A DNA stretch of 64,000 nt from Gerris lacustris (GCA_951217055.1 OX578286.1:11929050-11993049); one strand, 5' to 3'; shown: positions 42,091 to 54,489, counted from the first letter of the stretch. Numbers and translations are program-made. The notes: generated by a model not told the origin, from the letters alone.

Positions 42091-43289
42091 TTAATATTTA
42101 ACTTATAATCCCATAATACGTTAAATATCTTTCTGAGTAAATACTATAAATACTTAAGTTGCATGCAAACCCGTCACCAAGTGATCGAATGCACTTCTGT
42201 TTGCTTTTCAACAATTAAAATAAATGATTTGAGTAGTGAAAAACAATTTAGTGACAAAATAAAATGAAGTATAATTTACCAGTCATGTTCTCTCGAGGTT
42301 GATGTAGAATTAATTAATATCGAAGAGTTCAGATACTTTATAAGCAATAGTTGTTTCTAGGGATTTGTCGGTTAACATTCTTAGTGAACTACTGAGTGCG
42401 TAATGTTTGAAAATTTCAGGAAACGTTTGTCCAAACGTGTGGGCGAATTTATAAACGTGCACCAGGAAGAACACCCTGAAGACCTGGTGTTTGATTTCTG
42501 GGAAACTAAATTAGGTTATTATTTCTACGCGTCCGGTTCCTTTATGAGAATCGATCCAGACAACATTTTTATCTTTTTAGCTTACAATTTATATTTATTT
42601 GTGACTCCACTTACAACGTATTGTTTGACAGCGTGCACTTTATTATTTAATCCCGTTGACTTTGCGAATGTGATTAGTTTGGTTCATTTAGGCCTACTAT
42701 TGTTTGTCGGCCTTATCGTTCAAACCCATATGATATTTCATCGTGAACATGGAAATATATACATAGAAACTATTTTAAGACTAGAAAGTAATAGAACACG
42801 CCGTAAAAACGAGAAATCTTCTACCAGAGAAAACTTAAGATTATTTTTTACCCAGTACTGGCCTCCAGTCATGTGGTTTAGCTGGTTCCTCTATATTAGC
42901 AGTCAACCTGTATACCAATACTTTATAAACTCGAGAGCCTTCGTCCTGACGGTTGAACTGTGGTTCCCGTTCGACACTCACAATATCTTAGGTTTCCTAG
43001 CGGCTTTTCTTTACCAAGTGTTGATGGTCAACTGTTTTTTATCTCAGGCCATTACTAATATCCCTGCATTCCTGTATCTATGTAATATGATGATAGACGA
43101 GTACTCCATATTTATTGATTCCCTCAGAACGCTGCACGAAGACACGTTGACTGAGTTTCGGAACACAGAGCAAGGTCGAGACTATAAATCCTCAATATCG
43201 TCTTTTGACCTCTACAGAGATGCGATGTTTCTCTAATGTTTGAGAAGAAGATATAAACAAATCATCCACCATCATCAAACTATTATCAG

Positions 43290-44946
43290 GTAATATTTTC
43301 TGTTCTGTTCTAAGAGACTTGTACCAAATAACTGACCCACCGGATGACATGTCGTGATGTCGTAGTATAGAATCAAGTATTTCAATTATAATTTTAGTTA
43401 ATCCGTAAGTAAATGCAAGTGTAAATGTAAGGCGTCACTTTCATCCAATCTTTCCATCTCTTATCATCAACCAGTAGGCCGAGGATAAATTACATCGGAA
43501 TTCGTAAGAAAGTTGAGTCAGTGTAATTTTGAACTATGGATTGTGAAAATCTCATCCTAAAAGAGGTGCAGTTCAATAACCAAACAACGTCTTTACACCG
43601 ATAGTCCGAAAAGTGAACCGACTGACCTGCTTTAGGTGTTCTAAAGCAGCCTTCTTTAGATAATGAATCTAAAGGTTACTGGATCGACTTGGAAAGTACA
43701 AGTAAGCTCTCACTTTTATTTGTAGTTTAGAAACCGATCCAGTAACCTTTAGATTATTTGAAGGCTTTAGAATAGCCAAAACCTGTCAAATTGTTCAATT
43801 ATAGTTTTTTGTGTGATCACGTTGTTTCGTTTTTGAACTACAGCCCTTTCGCGAGAAAAGAATGAATTGAAAGACCTCAATATGACACTAATTTTTTCCA
43901 TGCATATGCAAAAACTCGAATATTTGTGAAATTTTGCTCGAACATCCTTTAATATGTAGTCAAATGTAGCTTTTGTCATCCGAGTACTCGTAAATTCATT
44001 TAGTATATTCATCTAAGATTGATACGAAATATAAACATTGTATTATCTCTGTTTAGATGCATAGAAAGTGATTTTTTTCGTAGCTGTATTCATTGCGCAT
44101 TTGCGCATGCGAGTTCATAATGAGGTGAAGAATTCTTCACCTTAACGCACGATTAGCGAGTTTGTTTACATTCTAGTTTGCTGTTTGTTTACAATTAAAG
44201 TAACTGTTTATATCGAGTTTTTAGAGAAACAACGAGTTTAGTGATAGAGTTATGTGATTATGAAGAAAATGAGGAGAATTATACGTATACGCCTTCCGAA
44301 ATAATTAATTCGGCACAAAATAATACAATAGTAAATAAAGTTCGGTACGCAACTCGTGCCAAAACTGTATTTTGCTTTGCTCGTGTGGTTTTACTACCCT
44401 CGCTGTCGCTCGGGTGCAAACTCCATACTCGCATGCAAAATGCAAATTTCCGCACACGCGTAATATACTATTTTCTGATGTCTTTGTTGAAAACCGGGAC
44501 ATATCAGCGTCCCGAATAGTTTCTTCGGAACACTGGGAATTTTTTTGAAGTCTAAAACTAGGACACTTGGCAACCCTGCCGGTGTGACAGTGGGAATAGA
44601 GTTTGTTTGTAATTGAATAGAAACCAATATTGGTGGGTCAGATTCATGATGATACTGTCAACGTGAAAGGGGCCTAACAGTGCTCTAATTAGTTGCGGTA
44701 GTTTTGTGGGACTCCGGCGGAATTTTGAATCTCACCATATATACAACTAAACATGCAGTCCGCTTTTCAGTTATTTCGGGAGACATTCACAAACTAAAAC
44801 CTTAAAATAAAATAATAATTTAATCATATTTATTATGGCACTCATGTTCAATATTTCTTCTATTTTTAAAATTCATTAATTTTCTGTGCAACAATACTCG
44901 CTTATATTTAGATATTTTTAATGTTTTATTGTCTTGTATGTTTCAG
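43290..44946. other. Intron 1 of receptor pseudogene with repeat family R copy D
   Basis: Collinear with intron 1 of the intact copy, but without the LINE. It carries repeat family R at 44010-44475, in which DYEENEENYTYTPSEIINSA then RYATRAKT stays in one open frame (44241-44519). A 20-bp perfect palindrome AGGTGAAGAATTCTTCACCT lies at 44122-44141. Confidence 0.7.
44010..44475 (+). repeat. Dispersed repeat family R, copy D
   Basis: Orthologous position to copy A in the intact receptor, so it predates the receptor duplication. It has a different central hairpin from copies A, B and E. Confidence 0.75.
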
Positions 44947-45162
44947 TTTGTATGAGCGCTTACAAGTTGTTAGTGGCGTTCCTTTGACTGTAATATTGGG
45001 CGTAGGTGGAACTATCGTTGCTTTCGGGATTAGTGTTATGCTGTCTGTGAGCATTTCTTTCTTTCCGTTATATTTTTATTTAATACTCATTCTTAACCTC
45101 TTACTGAGCTTAACTAGCTTAATATATATACTCGCCGGGACGTCGTTCCGCCCGACGAGTGG

Positions 45163-45565
45163 CCAGGTTCCAACACAGCTACGACGGTTTTTCTTATCTT
45201 AGGGGGGGAAGGAGGGGGAAAAGTAAACTTTTGGCAATTTTTCGGGTTCACAAAGCGGACATTGCGCATCGAATGGCGAAAACCCCAACTCTCTAGCTAT
45301 AGCGGAAGTGGGTAAACATTAGTATACATCAGTGAGTCAGTCAGTGAGTGAGTGAGTGTGTTTCACAGGGGGTTGTATATATGATAGACTCGCCGGGTCG
45401 TCGTTCGGCCTACGGCCGAACTCCGCCCGACGAGTGGCCAGGTGCTTGTATAGGTCTGGTACTTATAAGAGTTGGTACTTGTATAGGTCTGGTACTTATA
45501 AGAGTTGGTACTTGTATAGGGTTTGGTTTTTGTATAGGAGCTGGTACAATATAACATGATATGAT
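45163..45565 (+). repeat. Repeat module M, copy 1
   Basis: TTCCAACACAGCTACGACGG, a GGGGGGGAAGGAGGGGG tract, GCGGACATTGCGCATCGAAT, AGTGAGTCAGTCAGTGAG-type repeats and the hairpin CGTTCGGCCTACGGCCGAAC. It recurs at 47956-48260 and 49906-50130. The tail has about three 30-bp GGTACTTATAAGAGTT units, then an ATATGATATGATATAAT-type microsatellite (45553-45632). Confidence 0.75.
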
Positions 45566-45667
45566 ATAATATAATATGATATGATATAATATGATATGAC
45601 ATTATATGATATGATATGATATAATATAATAAGTGCACTCTTAAAAAGAACTTAAATAATTCATGTT

Positions 45668-46560
45668 GATTAGAAGGGGGGGGGGGGGGGTTACATAGCT
45701 TTACCTTCTAGAAATATGCTCTGAGGTGTGGTGTACGGGAAAGCTAAGAAGAACTAAGGCTGAGTAGGATTTAGCAATTGAAAATATGTATTAAATCTGT
45801 ATTTTTGCTAGGGAGAAAATAAAATGATCTTAAGTGAAGGTTTTACGACATTCTAAGATGTTATAGATTGCTTTGAAAAAAAAGGAAAATATTTTTTTTT
45901 GTGGATGGAGAAAGGCCGGGTTCGATTCCCCACCGAGGAGAAGTCAATTTTATTATATATTTTAATCAAATAATCAATAGTAATTGAATGTATCCTCCAA
46001 ATGTAGTAAATGGAAAAACACTGGGGGTAGAAATTTTGAAATTATGGAAATTTCAACAACGGAGATCAATAGAAATAGGGAGTACAAAGGGGTTTCCTAG
46101 TGATGGTGTAATAGGAAATTATAGGAGAGGGGGGGGGGGGAATAGAGGTAACAATATGTTACTACTTATAAGTAAAGGGGTATCCTAGTGATGGTGTAAT
46201 AAGAAATGATAGGAGAGGGGGGGAATAGAGCTAGCAATATGTTACTATTTTTAAGTAAGAAATAGGGAGTACAAAGGGGTTTCCTAGTGATGGTGTAATA
46301 AGAAATTATAGGAGAGGGGGGGGGGGGATAGAGCTAACAATATGTTACTACTTATATGTAAGAAATAGAGAATACAAAGGGGTTACCTAGTGATGGTGTA
46401 ATAAGAAATTATAGAAGAGGGGGGGGGGGGGGGGATAGAGCTAACAATATGATACTACTTATAAGTAAAGGGGTATCCTAGTGATGGTGTAATAAGAAAT
46501 GATAGGAGAGGGGGGGGGGAGAATTGAGCTAACAATATGTTACTACTTATAATTGTTGGT
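45668..46560. repeat. Poly-G minisatellite, ~110-bp units
   Basis: Five or more degenerate units containing GGGGTTTCCTAGTGATGGTG, TAATAAGAAATTATAGGAGA, a run of 7-17 G residues, and TAGAGCTAACAATATGTTAC. A tRNA-B-box-like GGGTTCGATTCC occurs at 45918 just before the array. Confidence 0.75.
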
Positions 46561-46639
46561 AGAGGGTTAAAGAAAATCATAAAAGATATGGGAGTTTACT
46601 AATTCCAATAAAGTGGGGGGGGGGGGAGTGTGTCTAGGA

Positions 46640-47955
46640 ATATGAGCAGAATTGCTAGAGATGGGTGTTCAGGGGGGGGGGTTGTTCATTCATTTAAACT
46701 ATAACCTAATCAAAGAAATCCGAAAAAACACTAAAGAAAACAGTTTCTTCAATTTATCTCAAGAAAAAAGAACTAACACAATTCAGTACATAACAATATT
46801 TACTACACTTTTCAAGAGCTTTTCAACGATATACATCATTATTTAAAATATTAATTTTGGCATTTATACCCCTGTACCCGGGGGTACCAAAATTATATTT
46901 CAATAAACATACAATTCAAAAAGGCTTTAAATAACCAAATAAAGAATAATAAACCACTTTTAAAATTTAAAAAATATTATATAACAACAAACATACAAAT
47001 CGGTACAAAAGTACGTGTACCAATTTTTTTAAAAATAAATAAATAATATAGTTTTAATGTACAAATCAAGGGCTTTCAAATGATATACAAACCAATATTA
47101 AAATCGGATAAAAGTGGTCACTTGGTATAGGGTTTAAGAAAATTATAAATGATATGTGAGTTCACGATTCCAATAAAGGGGGGGAGAGCATCTAAGTATA
47201 TGAGCAGGATTGCTAAAGAGGGGTTGTGCAGGGGGGGGGGGGGGGGGTCATTCATTTGAAACCATAAACTAACAGAAAGAAAACCATAAACCCTAAAGAA
47301 AACAGTTTTTTCAATTTATATCAAGAAAAAATATTAATAAAACAATTGAGTACACACCAAGATGTTCAGGGGGGGGGGGGGGTTGTTCATCCATTTAAAC
47401 CATAAACTAATCTAGCAAATTCAAGAAATAACTAAAAAATAATTATTTTCAATTTATCTCGATAAAAAATAAAAATGACACAATTGACAATTATACAAAT
47501 CAGTACAAAAGTACATGTACCAATTTTTTTAAAAATAAACAAATGAAAGAACTTCAATGTACAAGTCAAGAGCTTTTAAATGATATGCGAACGAATATTT
47601 AAATCGAAAAAAAGTTGTCTCGTGACGTCACGTAACCACGGCAAGGTCGGGAAAAAGTTTACTCTCAATTTCTCAGCAAATAGGACGAATTATAAACATA
47701 TCAAGGTATTGTTTTAAAGGGCATTAGAGTGAGATTTGAACCTAAAAATCAGAATTTAAATCGGTCAGTTATTACCAAAGATATGAGCGTTCAAAGACAA
47801 AAATGGAAAATTAAAAAACCAAAATAGCCCCATTTAGACTACAAACAATAAAGGTACGACAAAATGACCTATGAACAAAATTGTAGATCTTGCAAAATTA
47901 GTACATGTTTGTTAAATCAGTTTTTCGCTACAATTAACCGTTAATTTTTAAGAAA
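46640..47955. repeat. Dispersed repeat block preceding module M
   Basis: Contains poly-G runs (46672-46681, 47231-47247, 47369-47382), AAAGAAAACAGTTTCTTCAA phrases and CAAGAGCTTTTCAACGATAT. The 47330-47955 part is repeated at 49235-49905 directly before another copy of module M, so block plus module is one larger repeat unit. Confidence 0.65.
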
Positions 47956-48260
47956 TTCCAACACAGCTACGACGGTTTTTCTCATCTTAGGGGGGGAAGA
48001 CGAAGGAAAAGTAAACTTTTGGCAATTTTTCGGGTTCACAAAGCGGACATTGCGCATCGAATGGCGAAAACCCCAACTCTCTAGCTATAGCGGAAGTGGG
48101 TAAACATTTGTATACATGAGTGAGTCAGTCAGTCAGTGAGTTTCACAGGGGGTTGTATATATGTTAGACTAGCCGGGTCGTCGTTCGGCCTACGGCCGAA
48201 CTCCGCCCGACGAGTGGCCAGGTACTTGTATAGGGCTGGTACTTATGAGTTGGTACTTGG
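47956..48260 (+). repeat. Repeat module M, copy 2
   Basis: Near-identical to 45165-45470, with the same palindrome CGTTCGGCCTACGGCCGAAC at 48180-48200. Confidence 0.8.
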
Positions 48261-48299
48261 CATATAGATATCATATGGATTAATATGCTATAAGTTGTC

Positions 48300-49220
48300 T
48301 AGGAATATGATCAGGATTGCTAGAGCAGGGGGGGGGGGGGGGGTCTTTATCTATTTAAACCATATCCTAATCAAAGAAATCTGAAAAAACAATAAAGAAA
48401 ACAGTTTCTTCAATTAATCTCATTGCTAAAGCGGGGGGGTCTTTATCTATTTAATCCATATCCTAATCAAAGAAATCTGAAAAAACACTAAAGAAAACAG
48501 TTTCTTCAATTAATCTCATTGCTAAAGCGGGAGGGGTCATTATCTATTTAAACCATAACCTAATCAAAGAAATCTGAAAAAAACACTAAAGAAAACAGTT
48601 TTTTTTAATTTATCTCATTCCTAAAGCGGGGGAGGTCCTTATCTATTTAAATCATAACCTAATCAAAGAAATCTGAAAAAACACTAAAAAAAAGAGTTTT
48701 TTCAATTTATCTCATTGCTAAAGCGAGGGGGGGGGTCTTCATCTATTTAAATCATAACCTAATCAAAGAAATCTGAAAAAACACTAAAAAAAAGAGTTTT
48801 TTCAATTTATCTCATTGCTAAAGCGGGGGGGGGGGGGGGGGTCTTCATCTATTTAAATCGTAACCTAATCAAAGAAATCTGAAAAAACACTAAAGAAAAG
48901 AGTTTTTTCAATTTATCTCATTGCTAAAGCGAGGGGGGGGGTCTACATCTATTTAAATCATAACCTAATCAAAGAAATCTGAAAAAACACTAAAGAAAAC
49001 AGTTTTTTCAATTTATCTCATTGCTAAAGCGAGGGGGGGGTCTACATCTATTTAAATCATAACCTAATCAAAGAAATCTGAAAAAACACTAAAGAAAACA
49101 GTTTTTTCAATTTATCTCATTGCTAAAGCGAGGGGGGGGGGTCTACATCTATTTAAATCATAACCTAATCAAAGAAATCTGAAAAAACACTAAAGAAAAC
49201 AGTTTTTTCAATTTATCTCA
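48300..49220. repeat. Poly-G minisatellite, ~105-bp units, about nine copies
   Basis: Units: TCATTGCTAAAGCG, a G run of 5-17, TCTACATCTATTTAAATCAT, AACCTAATCAAAGAAATCTG, AAAAAACACTAAAGAAAACA, GTTTTTTCAATTTATC. Units toward the right are nearly identical, which suggests recent expansion. Confidence 0.9.
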
Positions 49221-49234
49221 AGAAATAATGAAAA

Positions 49235-50130
49235 TAACACTATATATTCCATAACAATATTTACTGCATTTTTCAAGAGCTTTTCAACGATATACATCAT
49301 TATATAAAATATTAACTTTGACATTTGTACCCCTGTACCAATGGGTACCAAAATTATTTTTCAATAAACAAACAATCCAAATAAGCTTAAAATTACCTAA
49401 TAAAGAATTATGAACCACTTTCCAAATTTTAAAATAATTATTTAACAACAAACATACAAATCGGTACAAAAGTACATGTACCAATTTTTTTAAAAATAAA
49501 CAAATAAAAGAGCTTTAATGTACAAGTCAAGAGCTTTCAAATGATATGCGAACGAATATTTAAATCGAAATAAAGTGTTTACTTGGCAACGGCACTCCGG
49601 GAAAAAGTTTACTCTCAATTTCTCAGCAAATAGGAAGAATTCAAAACATATCAAGGTCTTGTTTTAAAGAGCATTAGTGTGAGATTTGAGCCTAGAAATC
49701 AGAATTTAAATCGGTCAATTATTACCAAAGATATGACACCACAAAGACAAAAATGGAAAAATAAAAAACCAAAATAGCCCCATTTAGACTACAACCAATA
49801 TAGGTACGACAAAATGACCTATGAACAAAAATGTAGATCTTGCAAAATCAGTACATGTTTGTTAAATCAGTTTTTCGCTACAATTGACCGTTAATTTTTA
49901 AAAAATTCCAACACAGCTACGACGGTTTTTCTTATCTTAGGGGGGGAAGGAGGGGGAAAAGTAAACTTTTGGCAATTTTTCGGGTTCACAATGCGGACAT
50001 TGCGCATCGAATGGTGAAAACCCCAACTCTCTAGCTATAGCGGAAGGGAGTAAATATTTTTATACATCAGTGAGTCAGTCAGTCAGTCAGTGAATGTGTT
50101 TCACATCTGGTTGTACATATATGTTACATA
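49235..50130 (+). repeat. Block plus module M, copy 3
   Basis: 49235-49905 repeats the 46780-47955 type block (collinear, shorter), and 49906-50130 repeats module M. It lacks the terminal palindrome. Confidence 0.7.
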
Positions 50131-51224
50131 ACAGGCAAAACTGATTTTTTTAAAGAATAATAAGTTGGCTCTACTGCTTACAGATCTTATAATTTCCTAA
50201 AATAACGTCATTATTATTAACTTAAGCTAATGGGGTACTTACTTTCCGCCCTGATTTTTGCTTTCCTTCCTCATATTCACAACTAGGCTGTAATGAGATC
50301 CATTCCTCCCTATAAACTAAGGTGGTAAGTTAATGTTTTCTCCCTTCTAGAGGAAAAAACTTTCTCATATCAATATGCTATTGCATCAGTGTAGTGCCAG
50401 TGATGCAATAGTACAATTTAAACTTCTTAAAAAATGTGTAAGCGACGTTTGAGACAGCAATAGATGGGTCATAAAGAGAAAATGCATTAAATTAAATTTT
50501 GCATTAATTAATAATAATTATGCATTAATTAATAATAATTATTATGCATTAATTGATAATAATTATGCGTTAATGGGTGTTCCTTTTGCTGCTCCTACTG
50601 TATGACTAAATATATGATGATGACTATAATGATTAGATTAAAAGAATAACAACGTGACAATCAGGGGGGCAGAAGGTGGGTATCTATCAGCAGACCACCA
50701 AAATAGAATTTTCTGATCACTTTTGCCTATTTTCCTCCTTTGATTTTTTACTGAGAAAGCAAGTGGTGGTATCCAGTATCCAGAGTAGCAATTTTGTAGA
50801 TATTTATTTCGTTGGAATCAATATATACAATTTTTGGCGCCTATTTTATATTATCACATATTTATCACTATTTTATTGAAGCTTTAGTTATCCCATTATT
50901 AAATAAATAAAAATTGTGATATTTTTACCATCATTTTACTAAAACTTGAACGTTTTATAATATAGGTGACAATACAGAATGTCTTTTCAGGGAGGGGGGC
51001 CCCCTGATTTTGGGGTGTAACACCATAAAGATGTAGAGGTGTAACTGGTTAGGACTACAAAACTCCTAAAATATCTTACTTACTGAGAAGTTATTAATTT
51101 ATGAGAGAATTTTAGGCTAGTCCTGTAATTTTAACCCCTTAATGATTACAATTTTTGTTATAAGTGCACTTAACACCTAACAAATTTACTTCTTCTACAA
51201 AATAAAAATATCTTTATCTACTTG
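50131..51224. other. Unassigned sequence with ATGCATTAATTAATAATAAT repeats
   Basis: Three short units near 50510-50575 of ATTATGCATTAATTAATAAT. No coding region supported. Confidence 0.35.
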
Positions 51225-52150
51225 CGGCAGCAAAATGAGGCGTTATTGAACTGATTTCGGGCAGAGAAATGTGATTTTACTGCCTAGGCGGTAAAATGAG
51301 GAAACATGTTGCTGCCTACGCAGCGAAATAAATTTTGCAGCCTAGGCATCAACATTTTTGTTGTTGTAATGTTGGCAATAACAGTTTATACTATTATTTC
51401 TATCTTATAACATTATTTATTATAGTTTAATAAGTAAAATTTAATAAATAAACGTTTTAATATTAAAATAATTTGTTTATATTTGTTAATTCTGTTAAAT
51501 AAGTACAATGAATAGTAGATCTTTAATTAAAAAAATAGCGGAGTCATTTGCCACACTGCAGCTTCATGTCGTAAACATCCAACATATTATTATTATTATT
51601 GAAGTCATTCTAGATTAGACTAGCTACTTTTCTTGATTTATCCTATAGTTACTTCTTTTATTCTAAGCAATAGAAGATATTTCTAATACTTTTAGTAATT
51701 TGTTAGTTAAAATATAAATAAATATATTAAATTGCGTGCATTATTCATTCTGAAGTTTTGTGTGTTATAAACGTGTGTTTTGTATTTTGTTGTTATATAA
51801 GCTTCTTATTTGATTTCTTTATGAACATTAATTTTAGGTAATACGTATGTTATTATCTTATTAGTATAACATAGTAATTAACTATGTTATATTAATAAAG
51901 ATGGTATGTTAGCAGTTTCATTTTTCTGCCGCCTGTAGATAAAATATTGTATGCAACAAGGCAGCAGAGGAAACATTTCTGCCTCGTTTATTCATCAAAT
52001 CGTTATTCAGTCAAATTGGTAAATTACCTGCCTCGGCTTCGCCTCGGGAGTTAATTATCATAGCCTGTCCTCGCCTTCGGCACGGAGGCTAATCTAATCA
52101 CTAATCGTCAGTAAAATTAAATTTTGCTGCTTAGTTACATAAATAACTAT
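51225..52150 (-). repeat. Dispersed element K, copy 1
   Basis: Left end GCGGCAGCAAAATGAGGCGT, then CTGCCTAGGCGGTAAAATGA; right end AATTTTGCTGCTTAGTTACA. Internal GCCTCGGCTTCGCCTCGG occurs near 52022. It is the reverse complement of copies at 52910-53725 and 57776-58693. Confidence 0.75.
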
Positions 52151-52201
52151 TAATGTTGGAAAAAGTTATTTGGTAACATCACATAGATAAGAAGTAGAAC
52201 A

Positions 52202-53998
52202 ATTGAGTGGCCGAATTCCAAAAGCAGCTATATCCAAAAAAATGAGATACTGGTAAGTACCCCTGAATTTGTTTTTTAAAGCTCTACAAGGTTCTGCAGT
52301 CAAACAGTTCCAAAAAACATTATAAACCTATTAAAATCTAGATTGAAATATGAGTGCGGTTACCAAAGCAGCTATATCCCTACTGGTACTCGGATTCAAA
52401 AGGAGTTTTATCCATAACTGATCCAAAAACAGCTATATCCTATGTACACATTGTAGAGTTACTCTGAGTAAGGCTGCAAAATCATCTATATCCTTCTTTA
52501 CACATTTCTATCTTCTTTTAAACAGAAAAAAATATGATAGAAGAGAAAAAAATATTATAGTGGCTACACTGAATAAATAATAGTTTAAATAGTTAAAATA
52601 ATAGTTTATAACTGCTGAATTTATTGGATAAAACTGCTTTTTCTGCAGCACACCAATCCAACATGGCGGTGGGTTTGGTTGCAAAAGTAGCTATAAACAA
52701 ATAAACAGGTCAAGTGTGTGCTAGTCAGCACACAGCGAGGGCCCGTAGGCCACACTATATAGTGTTTAACTGTAAAGTGTATAAAAAGTGTTTTTTCCGT
52801 GGTACGCTGTGAAATAGTAACTTTAGAGCCTAAAAGACATAGCTAAAATCCATTTTTTCATTACGTGGACTTAAAAAATCTTTTCATTACTCCTAGCTGT
52901 AAAGAAATAGTTATTTATGTAACTAGGCAGCAAAATGGAATTTTTCTGACGAATGATTAAATTAGCCTCCGAGCCGGAGGCGAGGTCAGGCTACGGAAAT
53001 TAACTGCCGAGGCGAAGCCGAGGCAGGTAATTTATTCGATTGACTGCCGAGGCGAAGCCGAGGCAGGCAATATATCAATATGAGGCAGAAATGTTTCCTT
53101 TGCTGCCTTGTTGCATACAATATTTTTCCTACTGGCGGCAGAAAAATGTTTCCTATAATTAATGTTCATTTTATAATACTTACTTACTTATCAAATACTA
53201 TTATTGAACTATTCAAATTAAAAAAAAAACAAGCAACAATATCAAATGTTACAATTATAATAAATGAATTGACAGAAATTCAGTAAAAACAAAACAAAAT
53301 GATGATAATAAACTAATTTAATTATTTATGATTATTTTAAGACCTACTATTTTTTGTAATATTTTTATTTCTTTTTTATCTTTTTACTCCATTCAATTTT
53401 ATAAATATAATCTATAATAAGTATTTATAAACCTTTTTAAATAAATTCGTAATATTTTTAAGGTAAATGGTTAAATAATGTAGGTTAAAGATAATATAAA
53501 AGAATAGGTTGTTTGTTTATTTATTTGTAGCGGGGAATGTGGGCGTGGCTTAGCCTGGAAAAATCCTCAGCAAAATACGATTTTGCCGCCTAGGCAGCAA
53601 AATCGCATTTTGCTGCGTATTGTAAAGTTTTCTTGAAACCTCAGAGAAATTAAACTTTCATGCCTAAAAACAGTTCAATAATGCGTAATTTTGCTGCCGC
53701 TAGTAGGAAAAAGATTTTTCCTAAAATATATATAGGAAAATATAAGGGTCCTTGGTTTTGCCTACGGATCCTAAAAACTGTGACAAAACCAGCCATGTGA
53801 TTACTTCTTTTGTTTATTAAAAAGAAAATAATAGCCTGAGATTATAGGGTTTTTGTCCACTCAATGAATTATTAGTTATAGATTTTTTTTAAAAATTAAC
53901 CTGATAACACAATTTAGTGAACTGCTAGAAGTTTGTCGTGCTTTGCCAAAAAGAATTTCAAGTGGATATAGCTGCTTTTGGAATTCAGCTACTCAATT
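52202..53998. mobile_element. TIR element with AGCAGCTATATCC subterminal repeats, containing element K
   Basis: The left end ATTGAGTGGCCGAATTCCAA then AAGCAGCTATATCCA matches the mirror of the right end over about 38 bp with few mismatches. Several further AAGCAGCTATATCC or AGCTATATCC motifs lie within 300 bp of the left end. Element K copy 2 is nested within. No transposase; target duplication not clear. Confidence 0.75.
52910..53725 (+). repeat. Dispersed element K, copy 2
   Basis: Opposite orientation to copy 1. It carries a local tandem of TGCCGAGGCGAAGCCGAGGC (52993-53067). Ends ATGTAACTAGGCAGCAAAAT and TTTTGCTGCCGCTAGTAGG. Confidence 0.75.
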
Positions 53999-54000
53999 AG

Positions 54001-54485
54001 GCTGTTTCTCTCTCTATATCGTATCTTTCATATTGATATAGTGTTACAACCCTTAGGGGACCACGCCGTTCCGGCGGAACTTTTCGAAGATTTCCTGGTT
54101 TTTGGACTTAAAAAGTAGCAAGAGTGCGCGACTAGAAGTGCAGGCCCCGTCATGCCTCTTGGAGGTCATGGACACAACACGTTATTAAACTCCCCCTTTG
54201 AGACACGTGCCGTCCTAGGTCTGATGAAATGAGAATCCCGTAGTTGATTGGTAATTCATGATTAATAAGGGGGTTATATCCCCTCCCCCCTATTAATGAA
54301 AATCAATGATTTTATGTGTTTTGTAAGAGTTGCCATTAATAAATTAGGGATGAATAATTCAGATGACCTTGAAAACATAATATAACCTATAAAGTTTTGT
54401 GGTTTACATCCTTTACCACCTTATCACAAATATTGAAGTATGTGGTTAAACCATTTACATCTCCATAGAATGGCCTAATCCATTT
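54001..54485. other. Unassigned sequence
   Basis: GC-richer stretch 54050-54215 with CACGCCGTTCCGGCGGAA (imperfect palindrome) and no supported reading frame. Confidence 0.3.
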
Positions 54486-54489
54486 AATA

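Larger units (their letters stand above)
42403..45046 (+). pseudogene. Odorant receptor pseudogene (second copy; exons 1-2 only)
   Basis: Exons 42403-43289 and 44947-45046 match exons 1 and 2 of the intact copy, with identical lengths (887 and 100 bp), start codon, splice sites and reading frame. Over the first 277 residues I count 22 differences, about 92% identity, many of them conservative and clustered at residues 93-103 and 213-217. Codon 278 is TAA (43234-43236) where the other copy has CAA. After the stop the frame stays open to the donor. Exons 3 and 4 were not seen anywhere downstream; homology ends in intron 2 near 45127. The shared segment begins near 42095, so the promoter region was copied too. 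One base change made the early stop, so loss could be recent; a truncated product of 277 residues would lack half the channel. Confidence 0.88.

Noticed and set aside
42403..43236. A second intact odorant receptor
   Set aside because: The frame stops at codon 278 in a position where copy 1 has glutamine, well before the splice donor, and the downstream exons 3-4 are missing.
45363..45638. A 91-codon minus-strand frame (IISYHIMSYHIISYHI and similar)
   Set aside because: It is the translation of the ATATGATATGATATAAT-type microsatellite and a minisatellite.
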